Assembly (NCBI RefSeq): GCF_947623445.1
Contig: NC_135240.1
Span: 5,270,001 to 5,334,000 of the forward strand
Reading direction: 5' to 3'
DNA: 64,000 nucleotides
Source of the DNA: Clavelina lepadiformis
Lineage: Eukaryota; Chordata; Ascidiacea; Aplousobranchia; Clavelinidae
The notes below the pieces were generated by a model. That model made no database searches and was not told the DNA's origin. It worked only from the letters and a program-made list of their open reading frames with translations. Below are positions 48,874-62,900 of the stretch, piece by piece. The position numbers and the translations under genes were made by a program. How positions within the stretch are numbered: position 1 is the first letter of the stretch; the number at the start of each line of letters is the position of its first letter.

Positions 48874-49669
48874 TTGTGCAAATATTTCATGAACCTTTAA
48901 CGCTAAGACTTACATCCACGTAGTCTGGAAGTTTTTTCACTTTTTTTAGTAAATTTTTGCGCAGATTTAGAACATGGTACGTCGTACCAGGCAAGATACG
49001 CATTTAGTAGCGTCGCGCATGAACAAACCGCTCAACACAGGCAGCGAATGTGACGCGCAGTTATGATCTAATGTTTAAAGACGCGGGGGTGGTTTCGAGA
49101 AACGCCGATGCTGACGTACATACAGCTACGAATGTAGTTTTGCGTGAAAGTTAACGCAACGTGAGACACGTTGACGCATTGCGCCATTTTCTCGGCCTTG
49201 CGTTGTCGGTGATTTCCCGGAGAAGGGAATTATTTCTGAACGAGTACAAAACTTTGCAGCATTTTGCTCTTTATGCTGCTTATTAAAAAAGCCACGTGAC
49301 AAACCCCAATAAGTGTTGCTGTTTAAACATTTCTAAATTTAGAAGATCCGAAATCCTATGTCCTTGAATCATCAGTAAACAATCCAGCCTTTATGACGTA
49401 ACACTGTGCCACTCCTACATTGATCAGATATTAACAATAGTCACCTGGACTTTTTCCAATCTAGCGTTTGATCCTATGACCACAAGAATATGGCGTTCGA
49501 CACACGCATGACGCGGTTGAATTGGCTCACAATGGTCTACACAAAATTGTATTAGTGACGTAATAAAGCTCATGCTTTACGTCACGTACATCTAGATATG
49601 AAATGGCGATTGAACCACACAAGCGTAATCCCTTCGTTGTGGGGCTGGGATCAACCAACCGCCTTTCCT

Positions 49670-49745
49670 GCTGCTGTTTCAAGGATCAAGGAGCTGCTGT
49701 TTCAAGGAGCTGCTGTTTCAAGAAGCTGCTGTTTCAAGGATCCTT
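49670..49745. repeat. Short tandem repeat, unit about 18 bp
   Basis: Four imperfect copies of gctgctgtttcaagga/gaa in a row. The surrounding short open frame is an effect of the 18-base period, not evidence of a gene. Confidence 0.8.
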
Positions 49746-50483
49746 TCGCTTCAACGAAAATTAATGTCAAAGTAATTGGTGAAAACCTTTAAACCAGTCT
49801 CAAAGTGCCAGCTCTGTCTGCAGCTTATGTTGCTTGTAAGCCAGCTACGGACACACGAACACGCATGTAATCGAACTTTGCGTTTTGTATAGCCATCGGG
49901 AAACTTTTACTTACGTCATCAGCAATTAAGTCACTCGTATTTTTTTTCGTTAAATAAACCAGACAGGCCAGAGTCCATTTTCTTGTGGTCATTGTAGGTT
50001 TACATTGTGACGTCATATTTGAAAAGGGTAAAGCTGGATGAAAATAAAAGCAAGTGGCAAGATAACATAGAAGAGAGATCATATAAACGTAGGACTTAGA
50101 TCGTTTTTTTAAATTAGCAAGTAACAATAAAGATTGAAAAATTGTAAAAAAATGAAATCATTTTAGGTCAATAATGGTTCCAATAAATTTTCTGTCGCAA
50201 AATTACCGAAGCTTTATTTAATAATAAACAAGTCCGGGGTTTTTACGCTCATAGATAAACAGAAACTATCGGCTCAGACAACAAACGTATGATTCAAAAG
50301 GTTTTTTCACGACAGAGCTCGCAACCCAAAGAAGCCGAATTATTTGGATGACTACACAATGAATTCGCGATTATTATGACAACGCGTCCTTTTCAAAAAA
50401 CAAAAATGTGCGAATGACAAGAAACGTGGTCAATGTTGAATACTCAGGATGCTGACTCATTCAAAATCCCAAACACAAATGAC

Positions 50484-50493
50484 GGGAATTCCC
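50484..50493. promoter_or_regulatory. Perfect palindromic kappaB site GGGAATTCCC
   Basis: A full, symmetric NF-kappaB recognition sequence 0.8 kb upstream of the TATA box of a UBAN-domain gene. Vertebrate TNIP genes are NF-kappaB targets, which makes the position suggestive. Binding is inferred. Confidence 0.4.
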
Positions 50494-51267
50494 CGAAGCA
50501 GAAGCGAAAAATTTGACGATCTTGCAATCGATCACGGAAATTTGTCGTTTCTGTGGCAACAAATTACCTGTTGGGTTTTTCTCGACATTTTTCTTTCAAT
50601 GTTCCGTGGGTTTAGATAGTTGAAATTTTCGTGGCGGCTTTATGGAGGTTTCGTTGACATTCACGTTTATTAAATTAAAACTTTAGTATTCAAAAGGTTT
50701 CCGGGAAAAGCAGATTATATTGATTGGGCATAAGCAGAAAGTTTTGGATAATTTCTGACTGAGTCAGGCCTACCAAGAGAATTTTGTTGGTTTGCTCCAA
50801 CAATCCAATTAACAACTACGCTTGGTACAAATTTCGGCGAAACTTTCATCAACATATTTAGCATTTTGTTACCTTTTTACCGTGAAAAAATTTCTGGAAT
50901 TTTAATTGAGCGTCATAATAACGTCACATAAAGGTTTTTTGACGTTTGTCTATTCCGACATCTCTCAGACTTGCTGTTGCATCTTTCCCTAACTTTAATG
51001 ATGTCATATTCCGGAAAGTGATCTACTTCCGGTTCATGTAGCTACCAAATTGGCAGCGAAATGGTCGAAATATTCACAACGCGTGATCATAAATGCCCGA
51101 AAGACCACTCAATATAGCTGGCACGTAGATGGATGAGTTCGTTGAACCGCTTCATGCTGGCGTTTGCACCATTGCGTTTTATTTTCGTTTCGAAAATATA
51201 TTTCTATGACGCGAGCAAATACGTAGACGCGAGAGAACGAGAAGAGAAAGGCACATACCCGGCCTGG

Positions 51268-51275
51268 TATATAAA
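51268..51275 (+). promoter_or_regulatory. TATA box of the TNIP-like gene
   Basis: TATATAAA stands about 150 bases before the start codon at 51427. That would put transcription start near 51300 with a short unspliced leader. It is the clearest core promoter in the window. Confidence 0.6.
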
Positions 51276-51426
51276 CGCCCAGACGGCGCCGACCTGGTCA
51301 CAACAGAGTAGCATCTACAAAAACAGAACAACAGCGACAGCGTTTCAGCAGACATTTTGCAGAAGTTTAATAAGGAAATAATTTTAAGTTTTGCCAAATA
51401 TCTCGAGAATATCTTAGAGAAAAACA

Positions 51427-53841
51427 ATGGAATCTAGCCCAAGGTCAATGTCTTGTTCCAAGTTGCGACTTTCCCCTGAAGCGTGCGCAACACAACATAC
51501 GTCATCATCATTACCATTGTCTCTGGGAGAGGACTGGAAGATGAAAAACGAAGATTTAACGACGTTCGAAGAACCCGTCACTGTGGATCAAAAGGTAAAA
51601 ATTACCCGTTTATAAGAATATCTTTAACCCGATTTTTGGTTTGATCTCCTTAAAATATGTAAACTTTTATTTCAATGATTTTCCGAGTTGGTGTAATGCG
51701 CGAATATGCTTTTGTATATCTTCCATTAAGAACCGACATTAAAATGCGTACCGAGTTTTTTAAAATGTTCTTAAGTTAAGTGTACGTGCCAACACATTTT
51801 ATACCTAAGCGCCATATTAAATGCGAATTTGTGAACTTTACGCCAAATATATTGCTTAATTACGCCAATTATACATTGGTAGAAATCAAATTAAAAAAAT
51901 TGTCTTATGTCTTTCCAAAAATATAACATTTTCAAAATGCAAAAATATTTTCTTGGTATATAGTCTTATCAGGAAAATAACAAAACGTAAAATCCTATGT
52001 AAATTGTCAGCGTATATAGTAAAGCAAAATATATTACTTACATTTGTGAAAGTTCATCTGTAAACACAGGAACTCTTAAACGGAAATTATTTGCGTTATT
52101 TTAACCAGAAAAACAGCGTACTAATGTTTATGACCACCACCTACGTCACACAAGGAAAATTCAGCGTGTCACTTACGTCACAGCAGACGTAGAGAATAGA
52201 CAAGCGTTGTTTGACCGAATGAACTTAGGATTATTTCTGCCGATTACATTTCACGTTTGAGCTTGTTTTATACCGACTGTGTATGCATTGATTTTTTAGG
52301 AAAAAAACTGTTATTTTATGTTTTTTTTCTATTTTTGGTTCCATTGGTTGGAAAAAAATCACCTCTTTTGGCAAATTTTCGTAGACATTTTTAGGATTAA
52401 ACTTCGACAGTTTTAATAATAACTCGTGGTCAAAGTTCATTTCAAAGGCTTAGTAATAGCACGAATATAATGAAAGGTTTTCCCAGAGCCTTAGGAGCGC
52501 ATTAAACAACGATATTTACAGTGATAATCTACATCGAATCATAAAGCTTTGAACAACGTTATAATTATATAATAACATATCATATTCGGATTATGAAAAT
52601 AATCGAACATTTCATGAAACGTAAAAAAAATTAATAACAGGCCGAAACATTCATAAAAAGTTGTTTTGTTCAAAGTCGGTTTCCTTTAAAAAGATGAAGA
52701 AACAAGCGTATATATATTTTACATGACGCCAAACCCGAACGTTGTCACGATTTTCTGATCCAGGCGACTATTTTTAGTGAATGGCGACTACGATAACGAG
52801 AACGTGTTTGAAAAACGGCTCAGTCGCGTTTAAATAAACTTTTCTCTTCGCCATTTTTAAACGTTTTATTGTTTCGTCACAATAGGATTGCCACACACTT
52901 GTGCAGAATTGTGGACCAGATTGCATGATCACGCAAAGAATAGTGGACAGATTACTGGCCCGGATGTTGCAGCTTGAAAACGAACGCTCTGAGGTAAGAA
53001 ATACTCTAAGATTCGGTTTCATGACGTTGATAAATACTTTTTCAAATTTAAATTTTAAATGTTCCTTTTAATTTGTTATATTCATCGTGGTTTTTCGAAA
53101 AAGGGTTTGTCAAAAATAATCAACTTTGTTTATGATGTCACAGTTGTTGGCGGCAAACCGGTCATGGGCGGTACAATTTCAAATGATGCAAGACAAAAAC
53201 GAGGAACGAACCAAAAAACTCGAAGCAGATCTTAGATTGGCCCGACGGGATGGCGACAGGTCACCCACTAGAGGCGCTAACGAGGAAGTGAACGAATCAA
53301 AGTTGAAAGACCAGCTCAACCTTCTCACCCACCAGGTTGGTTTTAAAAGAATTAAATTTGATTCAACCAGAAGCATGATAAACCTAATCTCTTGCAACCT
53401 TGAATAAACCCTTGATAAACCCTTGTATCCTTGATAAACCCTTGTATCCTTGATAAACCCTTGCATCCTTGATAAACCTAATCTCTTGTACATTCTCTTG
53501 TAACCTAGTGCAATCATATCGTTAAGGGATATGAGAAAATGAAGCTTTAATGCAGTAGATTATGTAAATAGCAAAATAATGTGTATTACCATGAAGTTTT
53601 TTTCAAACTACCCAAAGTTACTTGACTTTACGTTGACTCTTGTAATGAATGTCGATTTTTCTTTTAGGCTGAGGTTTATCGCGAAGATTTCATGGAGGAA
53701 AGAAAAGCCAGAGTGCGCGCGCATGCGCAGATGGAAGCGCTGAGAAATGAGTTGAAGCGTGAAAGAAAGTCACGTGTTAAGCTTTCGTCGATTGTGAACC
53801 AGAGTCGGGTCTGTGAGGAGACACCGCAGACTCTGGGTTAA
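51427..53841 (+). CDS. Small UBAN coiled-coil protein, TNIP/ABIN-like
   Basis: Four exons, 51427-51594, 52907-52993, 53144-53335 and 53668-53841, are all phase 0 and encode 206 residues. An N-terminal Ser-rich stretch is followed by coiled coil from about residue 60 (IVDRLLARMLQLENERSELL), with ANRSWAVQFQ recalling TNIP proteins. Near 150-165 is AEVYREDFMEERKAR, the UBAN signature (Y..DF..ER..R) shared by NEMO, optineurin and TNIP1-3, which binds linear ubiquitin. TNIPs partner A20 to dampen NF-kappaB; NEMO activates IKK. The length, far below human TNIP1 (636), and the absence of a visible zinc finger leave a short TNIP as the best guess; a reduced NEMO or optineurin is possible. Confidence 0.65.
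51595..52906 (+). other. Intron 1 of the TNIP-like gene
   Basis: 1.3 kb, very AT-rich, starting gtaaaa and ending gtgcag. I see no other feature in it. Confidence 0.6.
53399..53480. repeat. Minisatellite in the last intron of the TNIP-like gene
   Basis: About four copies of a 20-bp unit, ccttgataaacccttgtat, with small changes between copies. Confidence 0.85.
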
Positions 53842-54577
53842 GGATTTGCTGACTTTTTGATGACTCCTCCACCAGACGTTCAACATTACATTATCACTGT
53901 ATTACCACTTGGTCCGATTTGCATCGTCCTTTGCTGTGTTTCTTCTCCAACGATACAAAGTTCCTCAACAAAACTCCCAGCATTTCAAACAAGCATCTTG
54001 CCTTCACATTTCAAAGTTGCAAGCGGGACAAGACGAGAAAGTCTCTCTATCTTCAAATCGGGCAAAGCTACGTCACAACATCGCCGGAAATTCCATAAAA
54101 GCATTCTGTGACGCCATTTGACGATTTTACAACAAACGAAAGCAACTTGAACTGGCCTGGGGCGTTGCCTCAATCCTCGAAGAAATTGCTTCATTTTGGA
54201 GAGATATGAATAATTCAATTACGTCATTTGATAAGATGAGTTCAGACGACCCTTGTTTATCAATTTTGAAAGGACAATAGTCTAATTGTTGCGTCACACA
54301 GCCCAGCACAAAGCCTTATAAGACTCGAAAAAAGTATGGCGAAAGATATTATTGATGTGTCGAAGCTAAATTATCGACAAAATGAAATTTCCCTCGCATG
54401 TTGTTGTTTTCGTCCGCCTGATAATTTTATCCTTTTATCTCTTGTCCCGTTTTTCTTTCATAAATACCACTGTGCAGTTTTATACGATTTTGTGACGTTT
54501 GCAGTTTTTTGCTATACTACCTTTTCATTCATATTTCTTTTTGTTCTTGTTCTATTTATGAAATTTAACCGTGCGAC

Positions 54578-54583
54578 AATAAA
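54578..54583 (+). terminator. Candidate polyadenylation signal of the TNIP-like gene
   Basis: AATAAA about 740 bases after the stop at 53841, which implies a long 3' UTR. I see no earlier AATAAA after the stop. Confidence 0.4.
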
Positions 54584-56984
54584 ATGTCAAACTTATACAC
54601 ATACGTCACAACCGATATTTATGACCGAGTGTTATGACGTTTTGAGTTATAATTGGATGAAAGAAGTCTGACACAAAGCAGAATAGATTCCGTAAGATCA
54701 ATATAATTTTAGTACGTCAAGTACCAAATACGGGAAATTCTATAAACCGCCACCTCTTTTCAAACGACACCCTAATTGCAAATGAAGTTTGACGGACATC
54801 ATCGGATTTGCATCTTTACGACATTAAAGTTATTTTGTGAGTCTTGAAGCGATTTGAGCAAAAATGGCGACATCAGCGGCACCATAGTACTGTGATATTT
54901 TGCAGAATTAGACTGGAATTGATCAGTTTGCTTAGTTTGCCCTTATTCGGGAAGCGTTACGTGACTGAAAAATAATTTACGATTTAGCGTAGAATGAAAA
55001 TACAATAAATAATAATTAAGAGTGATGACATTAAAAATGACTTAAAGACTATAGCAGAAGATATATTTTACCCATGTTCAGTAAAATTTAATGATTTTAT
55101 GACGACGACTGCCATTTCAAACGTAATAAACTTTCTCTTTAAATTTATATTTGTAATTTATAAACATTTTGCTACATATCTGACATGTTTAATATCATGA
55201 ATGACATGGCTAATTTATTTCAGGAAAATTACGCAACAGCTTATAAAGGGCTTATATAACAAAGGACAATTATAAACAATCGTTCAAAGAAGTAAAAACA
55301 ATGTCATAACAGAGACAAACAACACACGTAGGCAAACCACAAGACAAAATAATTGCCGAGACCGAGATTTATTTTAGATTCACTAATTTGGCAGAATTTC
55401 TGTTTCAAAAACATCTCAAAAAACGCTTCGTGTCAAGTCAAAGAATTATTTTTAAACTTGTAGAAATTCTGAAATAGGTTGTCAGCTCACCTGAGATCGA
55501 TCGAAAACATGACGATGCAAATATTTTGCCAACACAAGACTCCATGTTGCAGATGTTATAGCTGACTCAGATGGTTTTATTGCTTTGATGTGAAAAGCGG
55601 CGGTTGCGTTCCAGACTTCTTTCTGTCAATATGCCAGCTCTTTCGGTTGCCGCTTTTAATCGCTTTCAGGCAAGTTAGCGAATGAAACATTAATGATAAA
55701 ATCATTAATTGGTTGTTACCGGAAGACCATTAAGTTTTAGATAATGATGATTAGACTGTTTTATTACATCACAAAGACGCCCGATACCGCCTTGTAAAAA
55801 GTTCCTTCAAATTTACGTTAAACATTTATTCAGATTCTTTGAAGTCAAATCCGTTATTTGTTTGACTTTTGCGCCGTTAAACTTCATGCAGTTGCTAATT
55901 GTAATTAATATTATATTTCTGAACAAAACTTCAAATTATTTCAATCAAACAATTTTTTTTCATCACACGCACTTCTTTTCATATCCAACTTGAAATTGAA
56001 TGTCTTGTCTTGAAAAAATCAAGCTTATCACGTGACGTTTTGTTCGTGGAACACGATCCAACAGTATGTCACTGCTTCTTAGCTTTTTACCGCCACCTGG
56101 CGGCGTGTACAAGCAATTGATTTAAAAAAAGATGTTTATGCACTATGCACAGTATACAGTCTTGCAGACTTAAATACAGACATTCTAGAAACACTTTGAT
56201 GATTTCGTTTTAAACTAATTTCGGAGCGTTGCTTGCAACCTATGCAGAGTTTAAACTTTGAACGATCCATAACTGTATTTTGCATACTTACAAAGTTGTA
56301 AGTAATATAAATATTAAATAACACGAAACATTTATATCCCCTTTTAATGCAAAAAAATGTCATAATTTCTGTTAATTTTTTCTTACTTGCGTTGTTCTCT
56401 AATTTTTATGGATTATTTAGTTTATAATTTAATCTTGGGAATTGTTTTTTTTTTGTAAAACTATAGACAACGTATTAACTCTGTAATAATGGGAAACCCC
56501 CAGACCATTTGCCATGCTTTTCACATAAACATCTCGTAAAGTTTAGGACCAGAATATTTTCAAAGTGTTTCATCATAATGATCCAGCCATCACGATATAT
56601 GATAAGTATGACTGGCTAATACAAGAAATCCGAAATTTGTCAGGCCGATTGACTGGTGTGGTAGTGTTTTATTTTAGCGAGTATTTAGCCTAGTTGTTGG
56701 TGACGTCTGTGAGTCAAATCGCTTATAGCCTAGGCTAGTACATTAATGCTTTGTTGATTTATTTCAGTTTATGTTACCACAGACCCTGTTGTCTTTGCCT
56801 GGTATACAAGGGTAGGCTATACTGCAACCGGTAAAACTGGGTTTGGCAGTGTGGGGAAAAGCCGACTGCCCAAGGTCCACTTCAGGGTATTTCATTTTCA
56901 GATGCTGTGACAGAGAGACAACTTGAAAGTGTTGTAGGCCTAACTATAACTGGATCTGGGTGTAACAGATTTCAGGAGCCTACA
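54584..56984. other. Intergenic region upstream of PITRM1
   Basis: 2.4 kb, AT-rich, no gene recognised. It contains a 14-base palindrome, ccgccacctggcgg, at 56090-56103. The last few hundred bases probably include the PITRM1 promoter and leader. Confidence 0.5.
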
Positions 56985-59900
56985 ATGAGTTTGCTAAAAG
57001 CGAACTGGAGGTAAGAAATGATAAATAATTTAGTCTGACTTTCGTTAACATAAATTTTAGTTTAAATGATCACTTATCCTAAATTCTAATTTTTAAGAAA
57101 TATAAAAGTTGTTTTTTAAATAGGTGTGATAGCTAGTAGACCAGTTCTTAGAATATTACAGTAAGCCTACCATGATTTTTTTGATATTCTGAGAACTTGT
57201 ACCAGTAAATATGAAAGTTTGAAACCATTAAAAGAGATAAGATTGGGCTGGATTTGATTGTGTTTGTTTTTATAATATTATTAATTGTTATTATTATTTA
57301 CTTTTGTAAGCTTACTGAGTCGGCAGAAAAGATTTTTGTCAAGTTCTGCTGTGAGACCAGTATTATACAAAGTTGGACAAGTTCTTCACGACTATGAAGT
57401 AAAACGGGTACATGCTTTGATGTAATGTCATTATTATCAAAATAAATTGAAATAATAAAAAAACAGGAGTTTTGTAGTTAATTTTTCCCCTTTGCAAAAC
57501 CAAACTACTTGAATTATTTTTGCATTTCTCAGATAAACATTAACTTTAGACATTATTGAGTCATAATGATATCCTTCATACAGGTGGTCGATGTACCTGA
57601 ATTATTCACAACTGCAGTTGAACTTGAACACACGAAGACCGGAAGTCAGCATCTTCATCTCGCTCGCGACGATAAAAACAACGTTTTCAAGTGAGTTGGT
57701 AATGTAGTAGAAAGTTCTGCGAAGAAAAACTTGCATTATGAAAAGATATTTACAGGAAATGAAAACTGATTTTCAAAAAGATTTCTTTGAAAGTAAAACT
57801 TTTGGGTTTTTTTTTCAGTGTTGGCCTTCGAACCACTCCCATGAACAGCACCGGTGTGGCCCATGTGCTTGAACATGTTGCGTTGTGTGGTTCTGCCAGC
57901 TTTCCCGTCCGAGATCCATTTTTTAAAATGTTGAACAGATCAATGTCAAGCTTCATGAATGCCATGACAGGTTCTTTGATTGATTGATATAATTTGTTAT
58001 GAAAGAAGGCCAGCCTCTAAAAGTGTGCACATATGTTAAATTATTGAGCGTTGTAACAAGAAATTACAATTTGCTGATTCTGACAATCTCTGCGTAGGTG
58101 CCGACTACACAATGTATCCATTTTCAACACAAAATGCAAAAGACTTTAGAAACCTTTTGTCGGTGTATCTTGACTCTGTCTTCTTCCCAAGGATAAGGAA
58201 AATGGACTTTCTGCAAGTGAGTGCAAGATGTTATGTTTACCAGTGCAGTGTTTAAGCTTCATATATTGTTGTTTGATGTAAGATAATATTTTTCGTACGT
58301 TTTAGCAACGGTATTTAATATAGATGTTCTTGGTAATTATTCTGTCTCCAATTATTTGAATCAAATTATTTGACTCAAGTTATTTTAAGCTCAACTGAGC
58401 ATTTTTCTAATCATTTAACACCAACTTTTCAGTTCTATATTATCAGCTATGCATTATATTGGTTATTATTGTGCATTATATTAATTTTCCAGGAAGGCTG
58501 GAGGCTTGAACATGAGAAAATTGACGACAAATTATCACCAATTATATTTAAAGGCGTCGTTTTTAACGAAATGAAAGGAATGATGGTGAAAAAAATTAAA
58601 ATTATCGTGATATATCGTGTAATGTATTTCTTGACATATCAGGGCATATCACAAATGATAATTTTCTCATAAAGACATTACTGGTGCAATCAGTTATGAT
58701 TGGTATCATTATATTGTGATCATTACCTGATGAACCAGGTGATTACTATTATTTTCAGTCTGATCCAAGCTATCTGTATGGGACCGCTCTGCAAAACAAA
58801 CTTCTGCCAGATCACACGTACGGGTTTTGCAGTGGGGGAAAACCCATGGACATACCCAACCTAACTTGGGAAGATTTGCAAAATTTTCACGCCACGCATT
58901 ACCACCCAAGCAATGCTAAGTAATTCTCTGATAGTTTCTTTTAAGTTTAATATTTAATTCTACTTACTTCCTGCATTCTACGGATTCTAAGATAAGGTTG
59001 TTTTTTTAATCGTTTTTTAGTTTTATAACCTACGGAGATATCCCAATGGAGATTCACCTCGAACACATCAACGAGCAAGTCATGAAAAAGTTTGATAAAA
59101 TTAACCCAGATACTGAAGTTCCACTGCAAGCCCCATGGCCACAGCAGGTGAAAGATTTTACAAACCTTTCTACACTAAGGCTTCAAAGTTTTGTTTTATT
59201 TGTCCATTTGTTATTTGTACTTGGTTGTCTGCAGAGGGCGGCCACCACCAACAGCCCACCTGACCCAATGGCTGCAAACCCAGAAAAACAAACCACAATT
59301 TCTTTCAGTTATTTGCTGCCTGAGTAAGTTTGCGACTCAGTGCACTTACTTGTTGATAAGAGTTATGATGTGAGAAAAACAACCATTGCCTCTGTGTTAA
59401 AGCTAGCATTTTTATTTAGGAGAATCAGATGGAAAATTATTCGAGTTTTTTGAACTTCAATCTTTTTGCAGGGTTTCGAATGTTTTTGAATCGTTCGTGG
59501 CTTACGTTTTATGCACATTGGTTATTGACGGCCCTTCTTCACCCTTCTATAAGGCACTTATTGAATCTGGTTTGGGATCAGATTATTCACCAAACACAGG
59601 TTAAAATGTCCACAGATTACTCTTATTTTAAACATGTTTTAATACATCAAAAATGCATGGCCGTACATTAAATTTGGTCGGCAATTTAACCCGCTTGTTC
59701 CAATGGTCTCACCACTTTAAACCCAGTTGACGGCAATCTTGAGTATCTTCCAACAGGTTATCACAGCCACATGCGGCAAGCCATATTCAGTATCGGATTG
59801 CAAGGAATTGACAAAAATGACGTCAGCAAAGTAGAAAACTTGATGGAGAAAACCATCGATGACGTCATCAGGTAAAAGTCGTGATACCTCCGCTCTCCAA

Positions 59901-62900
59901 TTTTGAGATAGAAATCTTAATGGAAGAGTTTAATCTCAGGGATGGCTTCACCTCAGAGAGGATAGAGTCGATCTTGCATCGGATAGAATTACAAATCAAA
60001 CACCAAAGCAGCATGTTTGGGCTCGGGTTGTCCTTTGTGAGTTTTATAATATGTTTTTATTTCTCCGTACGACGATGATCTCTCCGACTTTCCTTTCGAA
60101 ACCCACTTCTTCCTCTCAGGAGTGTCGTGGGAGCTGTTTTTACCGTTTGTATTTTTAAAATGGCTTCTAAGTCTTCTTGCTTCATCAAAAGTTTAAACAA
60201 ATCAAAAAGTTTAACAAACCAGCTTGGCTTTTTCTCTTATAGTTTGTGATTTAATTATATTCATTGACTGAGACAATCACGTTGATTAATTGTGTATGTT
60301 GTGTATTGATTGCGCTATAACATATCGCACACAGAACATCATACCAACGTGGCAACATGGGGCAGATCCAGTGGAATCGCTTCGCATCGACCAAACTGTG
60401 AAGAAATTTCGAGAAAAACTTGAGGTGGATCCGGAGTTCTTGCGGAACAAGTGCAAGGAATATTTTAAAGTAAATGAAATGATGAGTTTTTCTTGCTCTA
60501 TATCACAGCAAACTTATTTGAATAACTCGGTGATGTTTTCCTGGCAAGTTTTGCTTGAAAACCTTTTACATGCTCGTCTTCATATTTTGAAGAGCAACAC
60601 GCATCGCTTGTCCCTGACCATGAACCCCGATTCTGAGTTCAGTTCGAAGATGGAGAGCACCGAGAAGAAGATGTTGCAGGAAAGAATCGAAAAACTCTCA
60701 GATGAAGACAAGGACCTTATCTTTAAGCAAGTGAGGTGACTAGGATTGGTTTGAAGGGGTTTAATTTAACCGGGAGCCTGTATTGTTGTCCTCCCCTAAA
60801 GAGATCACCCAAGAATACAATAGATGAAAGATAAACGGCTGCCATTATCTCAAAATCGTTATCTTATAAAAATGTTTAATTAACAGACCCGGCAACTTTA
60901 ATTAATTTTTTAATGAAATTTAATCAGGGCCAGGAATTGCTGGAAAACCAACACTTTATGGAGGATTTATCCTGCTTGCCCACCCTGAAGGTGTCGGATA
61001 TCCCGTCCAAGCAGGTCCAACATGATGTTGGAGTCAAATTCTCGAGAGGTTTGTTGCCGAACTTTTCATCGATGCGACCTGAGATTTACTTTCACTATGC
61101 CCGCTTTTTGATTGGCAGAAAAAACAATGCCGTCGATTATGACTTGTCCACAGCCGACCAATGGGCTCACTTATTTCAACAACGTCATCCCGATCAACGA
61201 GTTGAGGGAAGATTTGATGACGTATGTGCCGCTCTTCTGTGACGTTCTCACACAGTAAGTCGAAAAAGTTGAAATTTTAACTGAAATGAGTTTGCCAATA
61301 TCGTTCCACATTATGTGAACATTTTTACTCTTTTTTTTCGTCTTTTATTTAAACTATTGCATTTCTATATCACCTAGAACTGAACTAAAGCAATCAGAGA
61401 AATACAGAATGTTCCGGCTGATTTTGTTCAATTTTGTACATAATTCAATTCATATCAAGAAAACTTAAACCTTGATATTTGTCACTCATAGAATGGGGAC
61501 CGAAAGCACTGATTACGTCACATTCTCACAACGTGAAGACTTGTTCACCGGCGGCTTGAACGCGTCAGTGACGTCATCAAGCGTGTATGACGCCATGGAA
61601 ACGGAGACCTCTGTCCGATTATTTTCACACTGCTTGGATCGCAACACGTCAAAGATGTTTGACCTCTGGAGGGAGCTATTTCACGAGTGAGTGAATTGAC
61701 CAGATTTGATACCACGATATCACTTTCTTCCAATTGTTTCAGTATTTTACGTCGTCTTCATTCCTCCGTTTAAATGAACTCGTTTCAGGGTGAAATTCGA
61801 TGACGTTAACAGACTACGGACTCTGATTCGTCAACGAGCGCAGGAACTGGCCAATGGGGTTTCATTTCGCGGTGCCATGTTCGCCATGCGCAGTGGAGCG
61901 CAACACCTTGCACCGTCGGCCAAATATGAAGAAAAATTCGCAGGTCAGCTGCATGAGGTTTACGTCCAACGCTTTCATGCTCGTGCTTTAGCAGCAGTTA
62001 TTTTTGGGGTTGGAATTTTAGTTTCCCGAAAACTCCATTTTCCATTTAATTATTTTTGTCTCGTAAGTTTTATCTCAAAGATATGATGTCTATGGGCAGG
62101 CCTCACCCAGGTCAATCTGATGAAAGAACTCGCCGATCAAGACGACCTTAGTGACGTAATTAGTAAATTGCGTCAGATCGGTGACTACGTTCTGCATAAA
62201 AACGTAACGACGCAAGGCGAGCGTTACGCACTCCATGCAACTCCAGACTCGATGGAAACCGCCGAGAAATTGTTGGAAGCTTTCCAGATTGGAAAGCCTG
62301 GAATGGAGCCAAGTCATGTTCAACTTCAAAGTGGGTTCAAAGTTCAACTGTTTTAATTGCATGATCGTCATCGTTTGTGGCGTCATCAATATTAAAGATA
62401 GAGTGATTCGAAGCAAAATGACCAGAGCCAGAATAGATATAAATATTTTAATTGCGGACGTTTCGAGAAATAACTGCACTCATTCTCCATGCACTGTATT
62501 GGACAAGCTCTAGCCCGGTCGCACTGAGGATAAGTGTAGTTGTTACTCAAAACGTCCGCAATGATGTTTACTTCAACTTCCGCTCTCATGTTGTTGCTTC
62601 TAATTGTTCTACTTATATTATTATGCGTTTAGACAATTTGTAAAAGTAAATGGAACTAACGAATTACGAATAAAAAACTAAAAATCTTCATTTTCCCTCA
62701 AATTCGTCATTTTCTTTCGTGTTTAGGTGAATTGCTTCAGAATGGTGATTTAGTGTATGTATTACCGCCAGATGGCGTTCTGAGCCGACATGTAAGATGG
62801 AATAAATTCCAACAGAATTGTTCAAGGTATGACGTCATAACCACTAAACTTGACCGTGCGTAGACCGAACCATTAACTTGAACTTGTTCGTTTACAGAAC

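Larger units (their letters stand above)
44186..51267. other. About 7 kb without a recognised gene
   Basis: No frame here shows a protein I recognise, a splice-linked exon series or a transposon end pair. It contains two diverged copies of a roughly 65-base stretch (45175-45240 and 45471-45530), a GTAT-type tandem repeat (48803-48873), a coding-shaped tandem repeat (49670-49745) and kappaB-like sites (48560, 50484). The right part probably holds upstream control sequence of the TNIP-like gene. Confidence 0.5.

Noticed and set aside
49598-49792. Open frame with repeated peptide
   Set aside because: Created by an 18-base tandem repeat, which keeps any open frame open; no other coding evidence.
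56090-56103. ccgccacctggcgg palindrome as an insulator (CTCF-like) site
   Set aside because: Only a partial match to the motif, single copy, no supporting context.
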